Source: Clostridiaceae bacterium
GTDB lineage: Bacteria > Bacillota > Clostridia > Lachnospirales > Lachnospiraceae
Direction: 5' to 3'
DNA: 64,000 nucleotides
Assembly: GCA_910575435.1 (NCBI GenBank)
Contig: CAJTGI010000005.1
Span: 203,574 to 267,573 of the forward strand
Position numbers and translations under genes: made by a program. The notes beneath the pieces are model-generated. The model worked only from the letters and a program-made list of their open reading frames with translations, was not told where the DNA came from and did not search any database. Positions 53,789-62,101 of this stretch are shown here, piece by piece (the stretch's first letter is position 1; each line of letters opens with the position of its first letter).

Positions 53789-54157
53789 ATGGCAAACAAC
53801 AAATTCAGCGAAGAAAAGCAGCTTGCCCGCTGCGAGCCAATGAGCAGGCTCCAGTCCTATATTGCGGGCAAATGGAAAATTCTGATATTATGGTATATAT
53901 CTTTTTACAAAGTACAACGGTTTGGGGAACTTATGAGACGCTTGGACGGCATTACGCAATCCACCCTGACAAAACAACTCCGTGAACTGGAACAGGATGG
54001 ATTCATCCACAGAAAGATATATGAGGAAATACCGCCTAAGGTGGAGTACACCCTGACGGAACTAGGACAGAGTTTCCTTCCCGTACTGGAAACCATGTTT
54101 GCGTGGAGCGAAAAATACCTTTGCCCGGATTATGTAAATCCCTATAATAAAAAATAG
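53789..54157 (+). CDS. HxlR (DUF24)-family transcriptional regulator 1
   Basis: Winged-helix regulator of 122 aa, typical of the YodB/HxlR family that senses reactive electrophiles or redox stress. The fold segments are CEPMSRLQSYIAGKWKILILWY, FGELMRRLDGITQSTLTKQL and GFIHRKIYEEIPPKVEYTLTELG. The N-terminal Cys near residue 15 is the position used for redox sensing in relatives. GGAAGG precedes the ATG. It converges on a nitroreductase gene, a common pairing. Confidence 0.92.
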   Translation: MANNKFSEEKQLARCEPMSRLQSYIAGKWKILILWYISFYKVQRFGELMRRLDGITQSTLTKQLRELEQDGFIHRKIYEEIPPKVEYTLTELGQSFLPVLETMFAWSEKYLCPDYVNPYNKK

Positions 54158-54222
54158 GCTGAAACTTTATTCTCAAGGTATGTCCTTTCCTTAGAACGAT
54201 TTCAGCCTATCCGTATTTTTTC
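54154..54222. terminator. bidirectional terminator between HxlR and nitroreductase genes
   Basis: Arms ATAGGCTGAAA (54154-54164) and TTTCAGCCTAT (54200-54210), then a T-rich run on the plus strand; A-rich DNA precedes it for the minus strand. Confidence 0.75.
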
Positions 54223-54230
54223 GTTTTATC

Positions 54231-54743
54231 TTATTTGTACTGCACTAACTCATCCATCGGAATCCTCGTCTGGCTGTGCCTGTCTTTGTCTGCCTTCGGT
54301 TCCGCCGAATATCCCAATGCAAGGATATTGATCGGTTCCAGATTCTTCGGCAGATTAAGCCCCTGCTTTAATGCATCCGGCTTAAAATAGCAAATCCATA
54401 CGCTCCCAAGCCCCAGTTCCGTGGCCATAAGCATCATGTGGTCGGTTAAAATAGAGGCATCAATATCCGCCGTCACCATATTGTCATAGGGGCGCATCCA
54501 TGCCTTGCTTCGATCTGCACATACCACGATGGCAACGGGGGCACCATAAATATTTGCCGATTCCGAGACTGCAGACAGTCCTTCTCTGCTCCTCACGACA
54601 ATCAGCCGTACCGGCTGCATGTTTGCCGCCGTCGGCGCCACATGGGCAACCTCCAAAATTTTTTGCAGCTTTACTTCCTCCACTGCCTGCCCCGTATAGG
54701 CACGGACAGAAGAGCGTGCCTTTGCTGTATCTAATACTGACAT
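54231..54743 (-). CDS. nitroreductase-family FMN protein
   Basis: Small FMN-dependent oxidoreductase of 170 aa. Family segments are RSSVRAYTGQAV at the N-terminus, VAPTAANMQPVRLIVV for phosphate/FMN binding and ELGLGSVWICYF in the middle. It may reduce quinones or nitro compounds. GGAAGG precedes the ATG. A perfect 19-bp palindrome lies upstream, suggesting control by the neighbouring HxlR proteins. Confidence 0.9.
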   Translation of the reverse strand: MSVLDTAKARSSVRAYTGQAVEEVKLQKILEVAHVAPTAANMQPVRLIVVRSREGLSAVSESANIYGAPVAIVVCADRSKAWMRPYDNMVTADIDASILTDHMMLMATELGLGSVWICYFKPDALKQGLNLPKNLEPINILALGYSAEPKADKDRHSQTRIPMDELVQYK

Positions 54744-54800
54744 TTTCGTATCCTTCCTTTCTTTCTTTAATATGCCGCCGCAGCGGCACTACAAATCAAA

Positions 54801-54819
54801 ACGAAAAGTAACTTTTCGT
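54801..54819. promoter_or_regulatory. 19-bp perfect palindrome upstream of the nitroreductase gene
   Basis: ACGAAAAGT-A-ACTTTTCGT, 58 bp upstream of the start codon. Candidate regulator operator. Confidence 0.6.
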
Positions 54820-54945
54820 CATTCCTTCTTGAATACTTGACCGGTCATAGTATAATAACTTACCAGAAGATGGTTCTTCTTCTGATAAAAGAGGCTGCTT
54901 TTGCCTCGTAAATCTGATGATAAGAAACCGTTTTTTGGTTTCTTA

Positions 54946-54954
54946 TGATATAAT
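54946..54954 (+). promoter_or_regulatory. extended -10 element upstream of the second HxlR gene
   Basis: TGATATAAT, just after a hairpin TAAGAAACC/GGTTTCTTA. The -35 box is poor. A transcript from here would have a leader of about 290 nt holding repeats A and B. Confidence 0.45.
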
Positions 54955-54985
54955 GATAGCAGAAACAGATAAATAGACAAGAATG

Positions 54986-55016
54986 TACTTTTTGGGTATA
55001 TACTTCCTAAAAAGTA
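54986..55016. promoter_or_regulatory. inverted repeat near the second HxlR promoter
   Basis: Arms TACTTTTTGGG and CCTAAAAAGTA (one mismatch) separated by 9 nt, about 30 nt after the -10 element. Its ACTTTT half-sites resemble those of the palindrome at 54801-54819. Confidence 0.5.
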
Positions 55017-55020
55017 AGTA

Positions 55021-55108
55021 AGGTGCGAAGTTTTTCATAGCATATAAAAAACCATGTGCAAGAAAAACTACAATCGCACCTATGAAGAATGCAAAAGCAG
55101 CATTCTTC
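55021..55108 (+). repeat. dispersed structured repeat A, copy 2 (second HxlR leader)
   Basis: AGGTGCGA/TCGCACCT closing stem, AGTTTTTC/GAAAAACT inner stem, then a second hairpin GAAGAATGC/GCATTCTTC. The first 60 nt are nearly identical to copy 1; differences in the inner stem and second hairpin occur as paired changes. Confidence 0.85.
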
Positions 55109-55134
55109 CAAACCACATCGGAAATAAAGGAGAA

Positions 55135-55247
55135 GAGAGTGAAAAATAAATTTTCACTCAACGTGTTTGTGTCTGCGCGTTGCTTGCCACAAACATCGAT
55201 GATGCGCAAAAAAGCCACGGAACTAAAGTTCCGCGCAGAAATGAGGA
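55135..55247 (+). repeat. dispersed structured repeat B, copy 3 (second HxlR leader)
   Basis: Starts with AGAGTGAAAAATAAATTTTCACT, contains GTGTCTGCGCGTTG, CACAAACAT and ATGATGCGC, a private hairpin GGAAC-TAAA-GTTCC, and ends with GCGCAGAAATGAGGA, which is the ribosome site of the following gene. Confidence 0.8.
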
Positions 55248-55252
55248 GAATC

Positions 55253-55600
55253 ATGAAAGAACAATGCAGCAAATTCACCTGCCCTGTGGAGGCAACAATC
55301 TCCCTGATTGGAGGCAAGTATAAGGCAGTCATATTGTGGCATCTGATGAACAACACCCTGCGGTACAGCGAACTGCACCGCAAAATGCCAAAGGCAACAG
55401 ATAAAATGCTTGCCCAGCAATTAAGAGAACTGGAGAAGGATGGCCTGATCAACCGTGCCGTCTATCCTGTCGTGCCGCCAAAGACGGAATACAGCCTCAC
55501 GGAATACGGGAAAACACTAGCCCCCATACTGGATGCCCTGTGCGACTGGGGCGAAAACTATCTATCCGAAACACAAAATTGCAAGGAGAACTGCCAATGA
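55253..55600 (+). CDS. HxlR (DUF24)-family transcriptional regulator 2
   Basis: Winged-helix regulator of 115 aa: CPVEATISLIGGKYKAVILWHL, RYSELHRKMPKATDKMLAQQL, and KDGLINRAVYPVVPPKTEYSLTEYG (shown in parts). Cys residues near the N-terminus (CSKFTC) could be redox sensors. The true start is 55253, set by ATGAGGAGAATC; the longer frame from 55082 would translate repeats A and B. It overlaps the downstream AraC gene by ATGA. Confidence 0.9.
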   Translation: MKEQCSKFTCPVEATISLIGGKYKAVILWHLMNNTLRYSELHRKMPKATDKMLAQQLRELEKDGLINRAVYPVVPPKTEYSLTEYGKTLAPILDALCDWGENYLSETQNCKENCQ

Positions 55601-56205
55601 AATATTTCCGTTCCGGGCAATACCCAATTGAATTCGTCCTGTCCGAAAACATAAACAAAGAATTTTCTTCCCACAACCATGCAAGCCACTATATCATTTC
55701 CCTCTGCATAAAGGGCAGCGTTAGCGCCACACTGGAAAACGAATCCCTGCTGTTAAAGGAAAATGATTTCTTTGCTGTGCCGCCATTTATGCCCCATGCG
55801 GTGAGCCTTACTCACACTTCCATCCTTGTATCTCTCTGCATAGATAAATCTTTTATAAAGGATTATAGTTCCCAAAAAGGCACAGAAATTTTGGAAATGC
55901 TACTGCTGTCCCCAAAAATCCAAAAACGAATAACAAAGTTCCAGACAGAACTCTTACTCCAGGCTGTCTCCTATGTATATGAGTCACATGATACGCACAG
56001 GGAAGTTAATAGCCCTGCGGCTATGGAAAATGATATGCTCATCCTCTGTGACAGATTGATGAATCATTGTTCTGATTCCCTGTCACTGGACTGTCTTGCC
56101 AAAGACTTATATCTCAGCAAATATTACCTGATTCGCAAGTGTGAAGTAAACGCTGGCGAAGATGGATTGTGCTTATTTGCCAAGTTCATGCCTGCCCTGT
56201 GCTGA
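55597..56205 (+). pseudogene. AraC-family regulator, truncated in its DNA-binding domain
   Basis: Residues 1-140 form an AraC-type cupin sensor (HNHASHYIISLCIKGSVSAT; NDFFAVPPFMPHAVSL). The first helices of the HTH domain begin (LSLDCLAKDLYLSKYYLIRK) but then the sequence turns into unrelated CEVNAGEDG... and stops at 202 aa, so the second HTH is missing (full length is about 280). No single frameshift restores it in the following bases. GGAGAACTGCC precedes the ATG, which overlaps the HxlR stop. Probably inactive. Confidence 0.6.
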
Positions 56206-56301
56206 CCCCGAACTAGGATAACTTATCTGCTCCCCCCCAGCGAAGGAGCTCGTCAAAATCTCTTGGTTTCGCACTACGAATGCCATACTTCGATTGCGCA
56301 T
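56173..56301 (-). pseudogene. possible Nudix hydrolase N-terminal remnant
   Basis: A 42-codon minus-strand frame with a good GGAGG site 6 nt before its ATG. It opens MRNRSMAFVVRNQEIL, as Nudix proteins often do, then loses similarity before any Nudix box. It faces and overlaps the truncated end of the AraC gene, so both genes seem to have lost their 3' parts at one junction. Confidence 0.35.
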
Positions 56302-56513
56302 ATGCTACCTCCGTAAAATCCAATTGTCCCTTGCAGCAACATCAACAGTATACCATGTCATTCCAAATCTTTCCACATCTTTGATTCCCAAAAAATATTT
56401 ATGAAATTACCCTAGTTTTTTTACCAAAAAAAGCGTAAAATATATGAAAATGGTACTGCGAATAACACAATCATATCGTTCCATTCAAAGGAAATCAAAT
56501 TAGGAGGCATGAC
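56302..56513. other. upstream region of ppx
   Basis: AT-rich DNA. TAAAATATATG near 56436 could serve as a -10 region for ppx, but I see no convincing -35 box. No repeat copy here. Confidence 0.4.
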
Positions 56514-58085
56514 ATGGCAGTTACGACCTTTGCGGCAATTGACGTAGGCTCCCACGAAACCACCCTGCGCATATACGAAATATCAAAGAAAAACGGCATA
56601 CATCAGCTGGACTATGTGCATCATTCTTCCGGCCTTGGATATGAGACCTACTCCACGAAACATATCAGCTATCCCACGGTGGAAAAACTGTGCAAGGCAT
56701 TGAACGGCTTTTCCCTGAAAATGAAAGAGTACGGCATCTCCGATTACATGATTATTGCCACCAGCGCCCTTCGGGAAGCGAACAATAACATGATGGTGCT
56801 AGACCAAGTCAGGCAGCGCACCGGCTTCCAAATCAAGATTCTCAGCAATTCGGAGCAGCGCTTTCTCTGCTATAAATCCATCGCCCTCACCCCCAATTCC
56901 TTTCACAAGCTGATCCAGAAGGGAACGCTATTGGCGGATGTGGGGGGCGGCAGCATCCAGCTTTCCATCTTTGATAAGAATGCTCTGACGGACACCCAGA
57001 ACATCCTTCTGGGAGCCCTGCGCATCCAGGAAGTGCTACAGGACATGAAAAACCGCACAGACAACTACCAGAATCTGGTATACGAGCATATCGCCCACGA
57101 CCTGCACGCCTTCGCCAACCATCATCTGAAGGACGTGAAGGTAAGAAATATTATTGCGGTGGGAAACCAGCTGCACAACTTCGTCACCTATCTGTCCAAC
57201 CACAATTTCGGCAACCTGATTCCCACAGATTCCAGAGGCAGCAAGAAAGATTCCGTGAATCGGGAGGAATACGACATCTTCTATCGCTCTATTATCTCCC
57301 AGAGCCCCGAAGAACTGGGCCGGGAACTGAAGATCAGCGTGGAGAAGGCATCCCTGCTCCTCCCCACCGCCATGATCTACCATATTTTATTTGAAATTAC
57401 GGGGGCGGAACAGATGTGGCTTTCCGGCATCACCATCTGCGATGGCATGGCGGCAGATTTTGCAGAGCGGAAGGCAAAATTCACCCCAGCCCACAGCTTT
57501 GCCGACGATATCCTAACCACTTCCAGAAAGATTGCAGACCGATATCAGTGCCGCCTGAACCACACCAGCGTGGTGGAGACCAACGCCTTGAAAATCTTCG
57601 ACGCATTAAAGCGCAGGAACAACCTGACGCGCCAAGACCGGCTACTCTTGCAGATCGCCGTAATCCTCCACAACTGCGGGGCATATATTAACTTGAATGA
57701 TATTGGGGAAAATACTTATAAGATCGTGACTTCCACGGAAATCATCGGCATCTCCCACAAGCAGCGGATGATGGTGGCCAACATTCTGCGCTACCCCATC
57801 TACCGCTTCCCGGAATACCAGGAGATGAAAGAGATGTTTCAGCCCGATGAATATATCAAAATCACCAAATTAAATGCCATTCTCAGGCTAGCGGACTCCA
57901 TGGACCGAAGCCACAGGCAGAAATTTGGCAAAGCCACCATGGTACTGCGGAACAATACGCTGTACATCACCGGGCACACCATTTACGATATCACCCTAGA
58001 GCAGGGCGTATTCTCCAACTATGCCACCTACTTCGAGGAGGTGTTCGGCATCCACCCCGTGCTGAAGCAGAAAAAGGACTTTTAA
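56514..58085 (+). CDS. ppx: exopolyphosphatase/guanosine pentaphosphatase with HD domain
   Basis: Ppx/GppA family enzyme of 523 aa that degrades polyphosphate and perhaps pppGpp. The actin-like ATPase fold starts IDVGSHETTLRIYEI, has IATSALREANN, SNSEQRFLCYKSI and the second phosphate loop LLADVGGGSIQLSIF. The C-terminal 200 residues are an HD-type helical domain (LQIAVILHNCGAYINLNDIG). AGGAGG lies 6 nt before the ATG. It is 52 bp upstream of ppk1, its metabolic counterpart. Confidence 0.93.
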   Translation: MAVTTFAAIDVGSHETTLRIYEISKKNGIHQLDYVHHSSGLGYETYSTKHISYPTVEKLCKALNGFSLKMKEYGISDYMIIATSALREANNNMMVLDQVRQRTGFQIKILSNSEQRFLCYKSIALTPNSFHKLIQKGTLLADVGGGSIQLSIFDKNALTDTQNILLGALRIQEVLQDMKNRTDNYQNLVYEHIAHDLHAFANHHLKDVKVRNIIAVGNQLHNFVTYLSNHNFGNLIPTDSRGSKKDSVNREEYDIFYRSIISQSPEELGRELKISVEKASLLLPTAMIYHILFEITGAEQMWLSGITICDGMAADFAERKAKFTPAHSFADDILTTSRKIADRYQCRLNHTSVVETNALKIFDALKRRNNLTRQDRLLLQIAVILHNCGAYINLNDIGENTYKIVTSTEIIGISHKQRMMVANILRYPIYRFPEYQEMKEMFQPDEYIKITKLNAILRLADSMDRSHRQKFGKATMVLRNNTLYITGHTIYDITLEQGVFSNYATYFEEVFGIHPVLKQKKDF

Positions 58086-58137
58086 CCTGCGCCCTACGGC
58101 AATCGGAAATCTAAATAGAAAGGAGTAATGGGTTATT

Positions 58138-60348
58138 ATGGGAAAAATAAATTATCATAAATCAGAAAACTTTTATAACCGGGAACTGAGCTGGATCCTA
58201 TTTAACTATCGGGTGCTGGAGGAGGCCCAAGACGAAACTCTGCCCCTCTTGGACCGCCTGAAATTCCTAAGCATCACTGCCTCCAATCTGGACGAATTTT
58301 TCATGATTCGGGTAGCATCCCTCAAGGACATGGTTCAGGTAAACTACACCAAGAAAGACATTGCGGGCATGACCCCTTCCAGACAGCTGGAAGAAATCAG
58401 CAAAAAAACCCATGCACTGGCGACAGAGCAGTACGACACCTACAATAAGGGTCTTCTACCCGGACTGGCAAGAGAGCATATCCACATTCTGCATCATTAC
58501 GAGGACTTGACTAAGGAACAGTCCGCCTATGTGGACGGGTATTTCCGCTCAGAAGTTTACCCGGTCCTTACGCCTATGGCAGTAGATTCCTCCCGTCCCT
58601 TCCCACTGATTCGAAATAAGTCCCTAAATATCGGCGCCATGCTCACAGCAAAGCAGCACGGACAGGACGGGGAGAATAAGGGGCAATTTAAGGAATTATA
58701 TCTGTCCCACACCAGCAAAAAGAAAAAGCATCAGGAGGAAATGGACTTTGCCACGGTACAGGTTCCCTCCGTCCTCCCCCGATTCGTGGAAATCCCCTCA
58801 AATGGCGAAGACGAAAAGACTTTTATCCTCCTAGAGCAAATCATCGAGAAAAACATCCATAGGCTCTTTATGAATTACGAGGTGCTCTGCGCCTTCCCAT
58901 ACCGGGTAATGCGCAATGCAGACCTGACCATCGAGGAGGACGAGGCCGCCGACCTGCTCATCGAAATTGAGCGGCAGTTAAAAAAGAGACAGTGGGGGGA
59001 GGCCATCCGCTTAGAGGTGGAGGCTGGCATGGACGAACGGCTGCTGAGCGTCCTCACGGACAAATTAAAGATCAGGCAGGAGGACATCTTTCACCTGAAT
59101 GGCCCCCTAGACCTGACCTTTCTGATGAAGCTGTCCTCCCTGGAAGGATGCGATCACCTCCGAAGCAAGAAATATACGCCCCAGCCCGCCAAATGGCTAC
59201 AGGGGGAGGAAAAGATCTTTGACCAGATCAAGGACCGCGACATCCTGCTCCACCACCCCTACGAGACCTTTGACCCAGTAGTGGATTTCGTGAAACAAGC
59301 CGCAAAGGACCCGGACGTGCTGGCCATCAAGCAGACCCTCTACCGGGTCAGCAGCAACTCCCCAATCATCTCCTCCCTGGCCGCTGCTGCGGAGAATGGC
59401 AAACAGGTGACGGTGCTGGTGGAATTGAAGGCTCGCTTTGACGAGGAAAACAATATCAACTGGGCGAGAAAGCTGGAACAGGCGGGCTGCCACGTCATCT
59501 ATGGCCTGGTGGGACTGAAAACCCACAGCAAGATCACACTGGTGGTTCGAAAGGAAGAAGATGGCATTCGCCGCTACGTCCACCTGGGTACTGGAAACTA
59601 CAATGACAGCACTGCCAAACTCTACACTGACATGGGGCTCCTCACCCACCAGAAAGCCATTGGCGAGGATGCCACCGCCGTATTCAATATGCTTTCCGGC
59701 TACTCAGAGCCTGCAGTCTGGAACAAACTCATCGTTGCGCCCATCTGGCTCAGAGACCGATTCCTAGCCATGATCCACAGGGAACGGGACTTTGCCAGGG
59801 AAGGAAAGAATGCTTTTATCAAGGCAAAGATGAACTCCCTCTGCGATGCGGAAATCATTGCCGCCCTCTACGAAGCCTCTGCCGCTGGCGTGAAAATCGA
59901 CCTAGTAATCCGAGGGATTTGCTGCCTAAAGGTAGGCATCCCAGACATTAGCGAGAATATTACCGTCCGCTCCATCGTGGGAGACTTCCTAGAACACAGC
60001 CGCATCTATTATTTCCACAATAATGGCATGGAGGAAGTTTATATGGGCAGTGCGGACTGGATGCCCAGAAACCTGGATAAGCGAGTGGAGATCCTCTTCC
60101 CCGTGGAGGACAATGCCCTGAAAGAGGAAGTCATCCACATCATGGATATCCAGTTGCGGGACAATATGAAAGCCAGGGAAATGAAGCCCGACGGAAGTTA
60201 CCAGCGAGTGAAGAAAAACCGTTCAAAAGAAAAAATCTGCGCCCAGGATTATTTCTGCCGGGAAGCCATCGCCGTCACAGAAAGCCGGAAAAAGTCTGCA
60301 AAATCCGAGAGAAGATTCGAGCCTATGACCAGCGAGGAGATGGATTAA
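58138..60348 (+). CDS. ppk1: polyphosphate kinase 1
   Basis: Makes long-chain polyphosphate from ATP; 736 aa, standard length. The N-terminal domain has NRELSWILFNYRVLEEAQD and NLDEFFMIRVASLKDMV. The phospholipase D-like catalytic halves hold the autophosphorylated His in GLKTHSKITLVVR, then YVHLGTGNYNDSTAKLYTDM, and the second His in FLEHSRIYYFHNNG. The ribosome site GGAG is unusually far (about 12 nt). Cotranscribed with ppx; a hairpin follows. Confidence 0.96.
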   Translation: MGKINYHKSENFYNRELSWILFNYRVLEEAQDETLPLLDRLKFLSITASNLDEFFMIRVASLKDMVQVNYTKKDIAGMTPSRQLEEISKKTHALATEQYDTYNKGLLPGLAREHIHILHHYEDLTKEQSAYVDGYFRSEVYPVLTPMAVDSSRPFPLIRNKSLNIGAMLTAKQHGQDGENKGQFKELYLSHTSKKKKHQEEMDFATVQVPSVLPRFVEIPSNGEDEKTFILLEQIIEKNIHRLFMNYEVLCAFPYRVMRNADLTIEEDEAADLLIEIERQLKKRQWGEAIRLEVEAGMDERLLSVLTDKLKIRQEDIFHLNGPLDLTFLMKLSSLEGCDHLRSKKYTPQPAKWLQGEEKIFDQIKDRDILLHHPYETFDPVVDFVKQAAKDPDVLAIKQTLYRVSSNSPIISSLAAAAENGKQVTVLVELKARFDEENNINWARKLEQAGCHVIYGLVGLKTHSKITLVVRKEEDGIRRYVHLGTGNYNDSTAKLYTDMGLLTHQKAIGEDATAVFNMLSGYSEPAVWNKLIVAPIWLRDRFLAMIHRERDFAREGKNAFIKAKMNSLCDAEIIAALYEASAAGVKIDLVIRGICCLKVGIPDISENITVRSIVGDFLEHSRIYYFHNNGMEEVYMGSADWMPRNLDKRVEILFPVEDNALKEEVIHIMDIQLRDNMKAREMKPDGSYQRVKKNRSKEKICAQDYFCREAIAVTESRKKSAKSERRFEPMTSEEMD

Positions 60349-60381
60349 CAAAGGGGACGCCAAGGCGTTCCCTCGTAAGAA

Positions 60382-60411
60382 AGAGAACCTCGCCACTTAC
60401 AGGGGTTCTCT
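60382..60411 (+). terminator. hairpin downstream of ppk1
   Basis: Arms AGAGAACC/GGTTCTCT, followed by only a weak T-rich stretch. A shorter inverted repeat (GACGCC/GGCGTT) lies at 60357-60371. Confidence 0.55.
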
Positions 60412-61018
60412 CATTCATAGAGACCGTTTCAAGCAGAACCTGTTGACAAAATAAAGAAACAATGCCTCTTATGTGGTATATAAATTATATCAAATATGGA
60501 GGCCATTTTTATGATGGGAAAGCAAGATCATACCTTTCAATTTTAATACTCTCAGTTTACTCACCGGATTCCCAAAAAGAAACACTAAGCAAACTTTCCT
60601 TCTTTTTGAAAAGAAAGACGCAAACTTTCGCAAGCCCTTTGGGGGAAGGGGCATCCCCCAAAATCTTTCCCTAAAAATAAGCGCTTTTCCGATGTTTTCT
60701 GTTGGTGGAATTTATGGTTGACCAACTTTTTGATTGGTCAGGTTCTTTTGTCTATTTTCTGCCTGTGATTTCTTTCTCTGAATTGGTCAAAACGGAAAGT
60801 TAGTCAGGTGATTCGGGGTTGGTCAAATTTGTATTTTTCATTCTATAACAGACCAACTCAATTTAACAGACACTGTCTGGCAATTCTCTTAGCATAAATA
60901 AAATATCCTCATATTTTATAGATTAGAACGAAAAAAGTCTTTACTAAATTCATTCGTTAATATCTTTGACATCTGTTTTAATTTCTGCATCTTCTGGTAA
61001 AATCCCAAACAGTGATTT
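60412..61018. other. 600-bp gene-poor region with repeated TTGGTCA motifs
   Basis: Contains a GC hairpin (TTTGGGGG/CCCCCAAA near 60639-60661) and five TTGGTC(A) or complement motifs between 60715 and 60860. A 70-codon frame at 60462 has no ribosome site and is not called. Confidence 0.5.
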
Positions 61019-61159
61019 TTATGTATCTATCCGGTTCTGATGGGGATTCACTTGTTTTGCAAGCACCTCGTATGCTTCTTTGTTTTGTCTGATCAGTCTC
61101 TTTGAAATACGCAATACATCCTCATCGGATGCAAAAGTATCATCGTCTGCCTTACACAT
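61019..61159 (-). CDS. small acidic protein beside the toxin-antitoxin pair, 46 aa
   Basis: Short helical protein beginning CKADDDTFASDEDVLRISKRL and continuing IRQNKEAYEVLAKQVN. AGGAGGG lies 10 nt before the ATG at 61159. It overlaps no other real gene: the toxin stop is at 61203. Short proteins of this shape occur next to toxin genes in clostridia, but the function is unknown. A longer frame from 61291 would run antisense-free across the toxin 3' end and is not preferred. Confidence 0.55.
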   Translation of the reverse strand: MCKADDDTFASDEDVLRISKRLIRQNKEAYEVLAKQVNPHQNRIDT

Positions 61160-61202
61160 TTGGTTATTCCCTCCTGTCCTCTCCCATGCCAGCCTATTAA
61201 AT

Positions 61203-61511
61203 TTACTGGTAAAATAACTTTGTGCAATCCGTCTCTGTATCTGCGATGTGATATACATATACGGTTTCATGAATAACCCGGTATATGGCAATGTGTTTTT
61301 TGCAGATTACCATCCGGTATCCCCGCTCATTCAGCCACTCGTCCGGAGTAGCCGAACCGGAATCGGGAAACTGCTCCAGACGTTCGATAGTATCTAAAAT
61401 ATGGTCACTGACTTTCAACGCTGTCTGCGCATCAAACTGAAGGATATAATAATCCTCTATTTTTTTCAAATCCTCCCATGCGGAAGGTAGAATTTCCACC
61501 CTATGCTTCAC
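61203..61511 (-). CDS. RelE/ParE-family toxin
   Basis: Toxin of 102 aa. The fold signature is RVEILPSAWEDLKKIEDYY at the N-terminus, FPDSGSATPDEWL in the middle and YRMVICKKHIAIYRVIHETVYVYHI at the C-terminus. It may cleave mRNA on the ribosome (RelE) or act on gyrase (ParE). It overlaps the antitoxin gene by 11 bp, antitoxin first, the standard type II order. Confidence 0.88.
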   Translation of the reverse strand: MKHRVEILPSAWEDLKKIEDYYILQFDAQTALKVSDHILDTIERLEQFPDSGSATPDEWLNERGYRMVICKKHIAIYRVIHETVYVYHIADTETDCTKLFYQ

Positions 61512-61767
61512 TGGCTCTCTCCCTTAGACGCTTTCTTGCCTCTGACACGCTGATTGTCGGCTGTCCATCTATTCGTTCCTGCTCTGCCTGAAGTACCCTT
61601 GCTCTTAATTGCAGCATCTGTTCCCGCTTTTCAAAGGCATCAATACTCATTAACACTAAGTCACCCTCTCCATTTTTGGTTATATATATGGGTTCTTTTG
61701 TTTCTTTTGCCAGTGCAGATATCGTTGCATAATCATTTCTTAGTGCCGCTGATGCTTTTATAAACAT
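61501..61767 (-). CDS. Phd/YefM-family antitoxin
   Basis: Antitoxin of 88 aa. The N-terminal Phd/YefM fold reads ALRNDYATISALAKETKEPIYITKNGEGDLVLMS in pieces; the C-terminal helical tail (SVSEARKRLRERASEA) is the part that should neutralise the toxin. It binds its own operator in relatives. The ATG at 61767 follows GGGAGAGAGG; the longer frame to 61785 has no site. Confidence 0.85.
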   Translation of the reverse strand: MFIKASAALRNDYATISALAKETKEPIYITKNGEGDLVLMSIDAFEKREQMLQLRARVLQAEQERIDGQPTISVSEARKRLRERASEA

Positions 61768-62050
61768 AATCCTCTCTCCCTTCATTTTTGTTATACTTTT
61801 CTTTCCTGTGCCATTTCTGGTAGCCGTCTTTTATATCAATCTTTCGATAAAATCATACTATTATTTTGTTATGAAGTAAAGACCATTTTTTTATAATTGT
61901 TACAGCCACTATTCTTATTTTAATTTCAGACTATGTTCTCGTTCTCTGCCTGCTGTTTTTCCTCAAAGCCCTCCGCTAACTATCCATTTCTATAAAATTA
62001 AACATTTCTAATTGTTAATGAATATATTGCCCATACTTCATATTGGACTA
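61768..62050. other. AT-rich region between antitoxin promoter and IS3 element
   Basis: Holds the upstream DNA of the toxin-antitoxin operon. I see no further gene, repeat or clear terminator. Confidence 0.4.
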
Positions 62051-62101
62051 TAGTCAATAGAATGGACACGTTTTTGTGTAATTATTTCTGGGAGCGGCGG
62101 C

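Noticed and set aside
55082..55252. N-terminal extension of the second HxlR protein
   Set aside because: It would translate dispersed repeats A and B; the ribosome site ATGAGGAGAATC points to 55253.
54943..55452. Minus-strand frame of 169 codons
   Set aside because: It crosses repeats A and B and the HxlR gene antisense; the HxlR frame has motifs and a ribosome site.
60462..60674. 70-codon plus-strand frame after ppk1
   Set aside because: No ribosome site, low-complexity sequence, and it overlaps a terminator-like GC hairpin.
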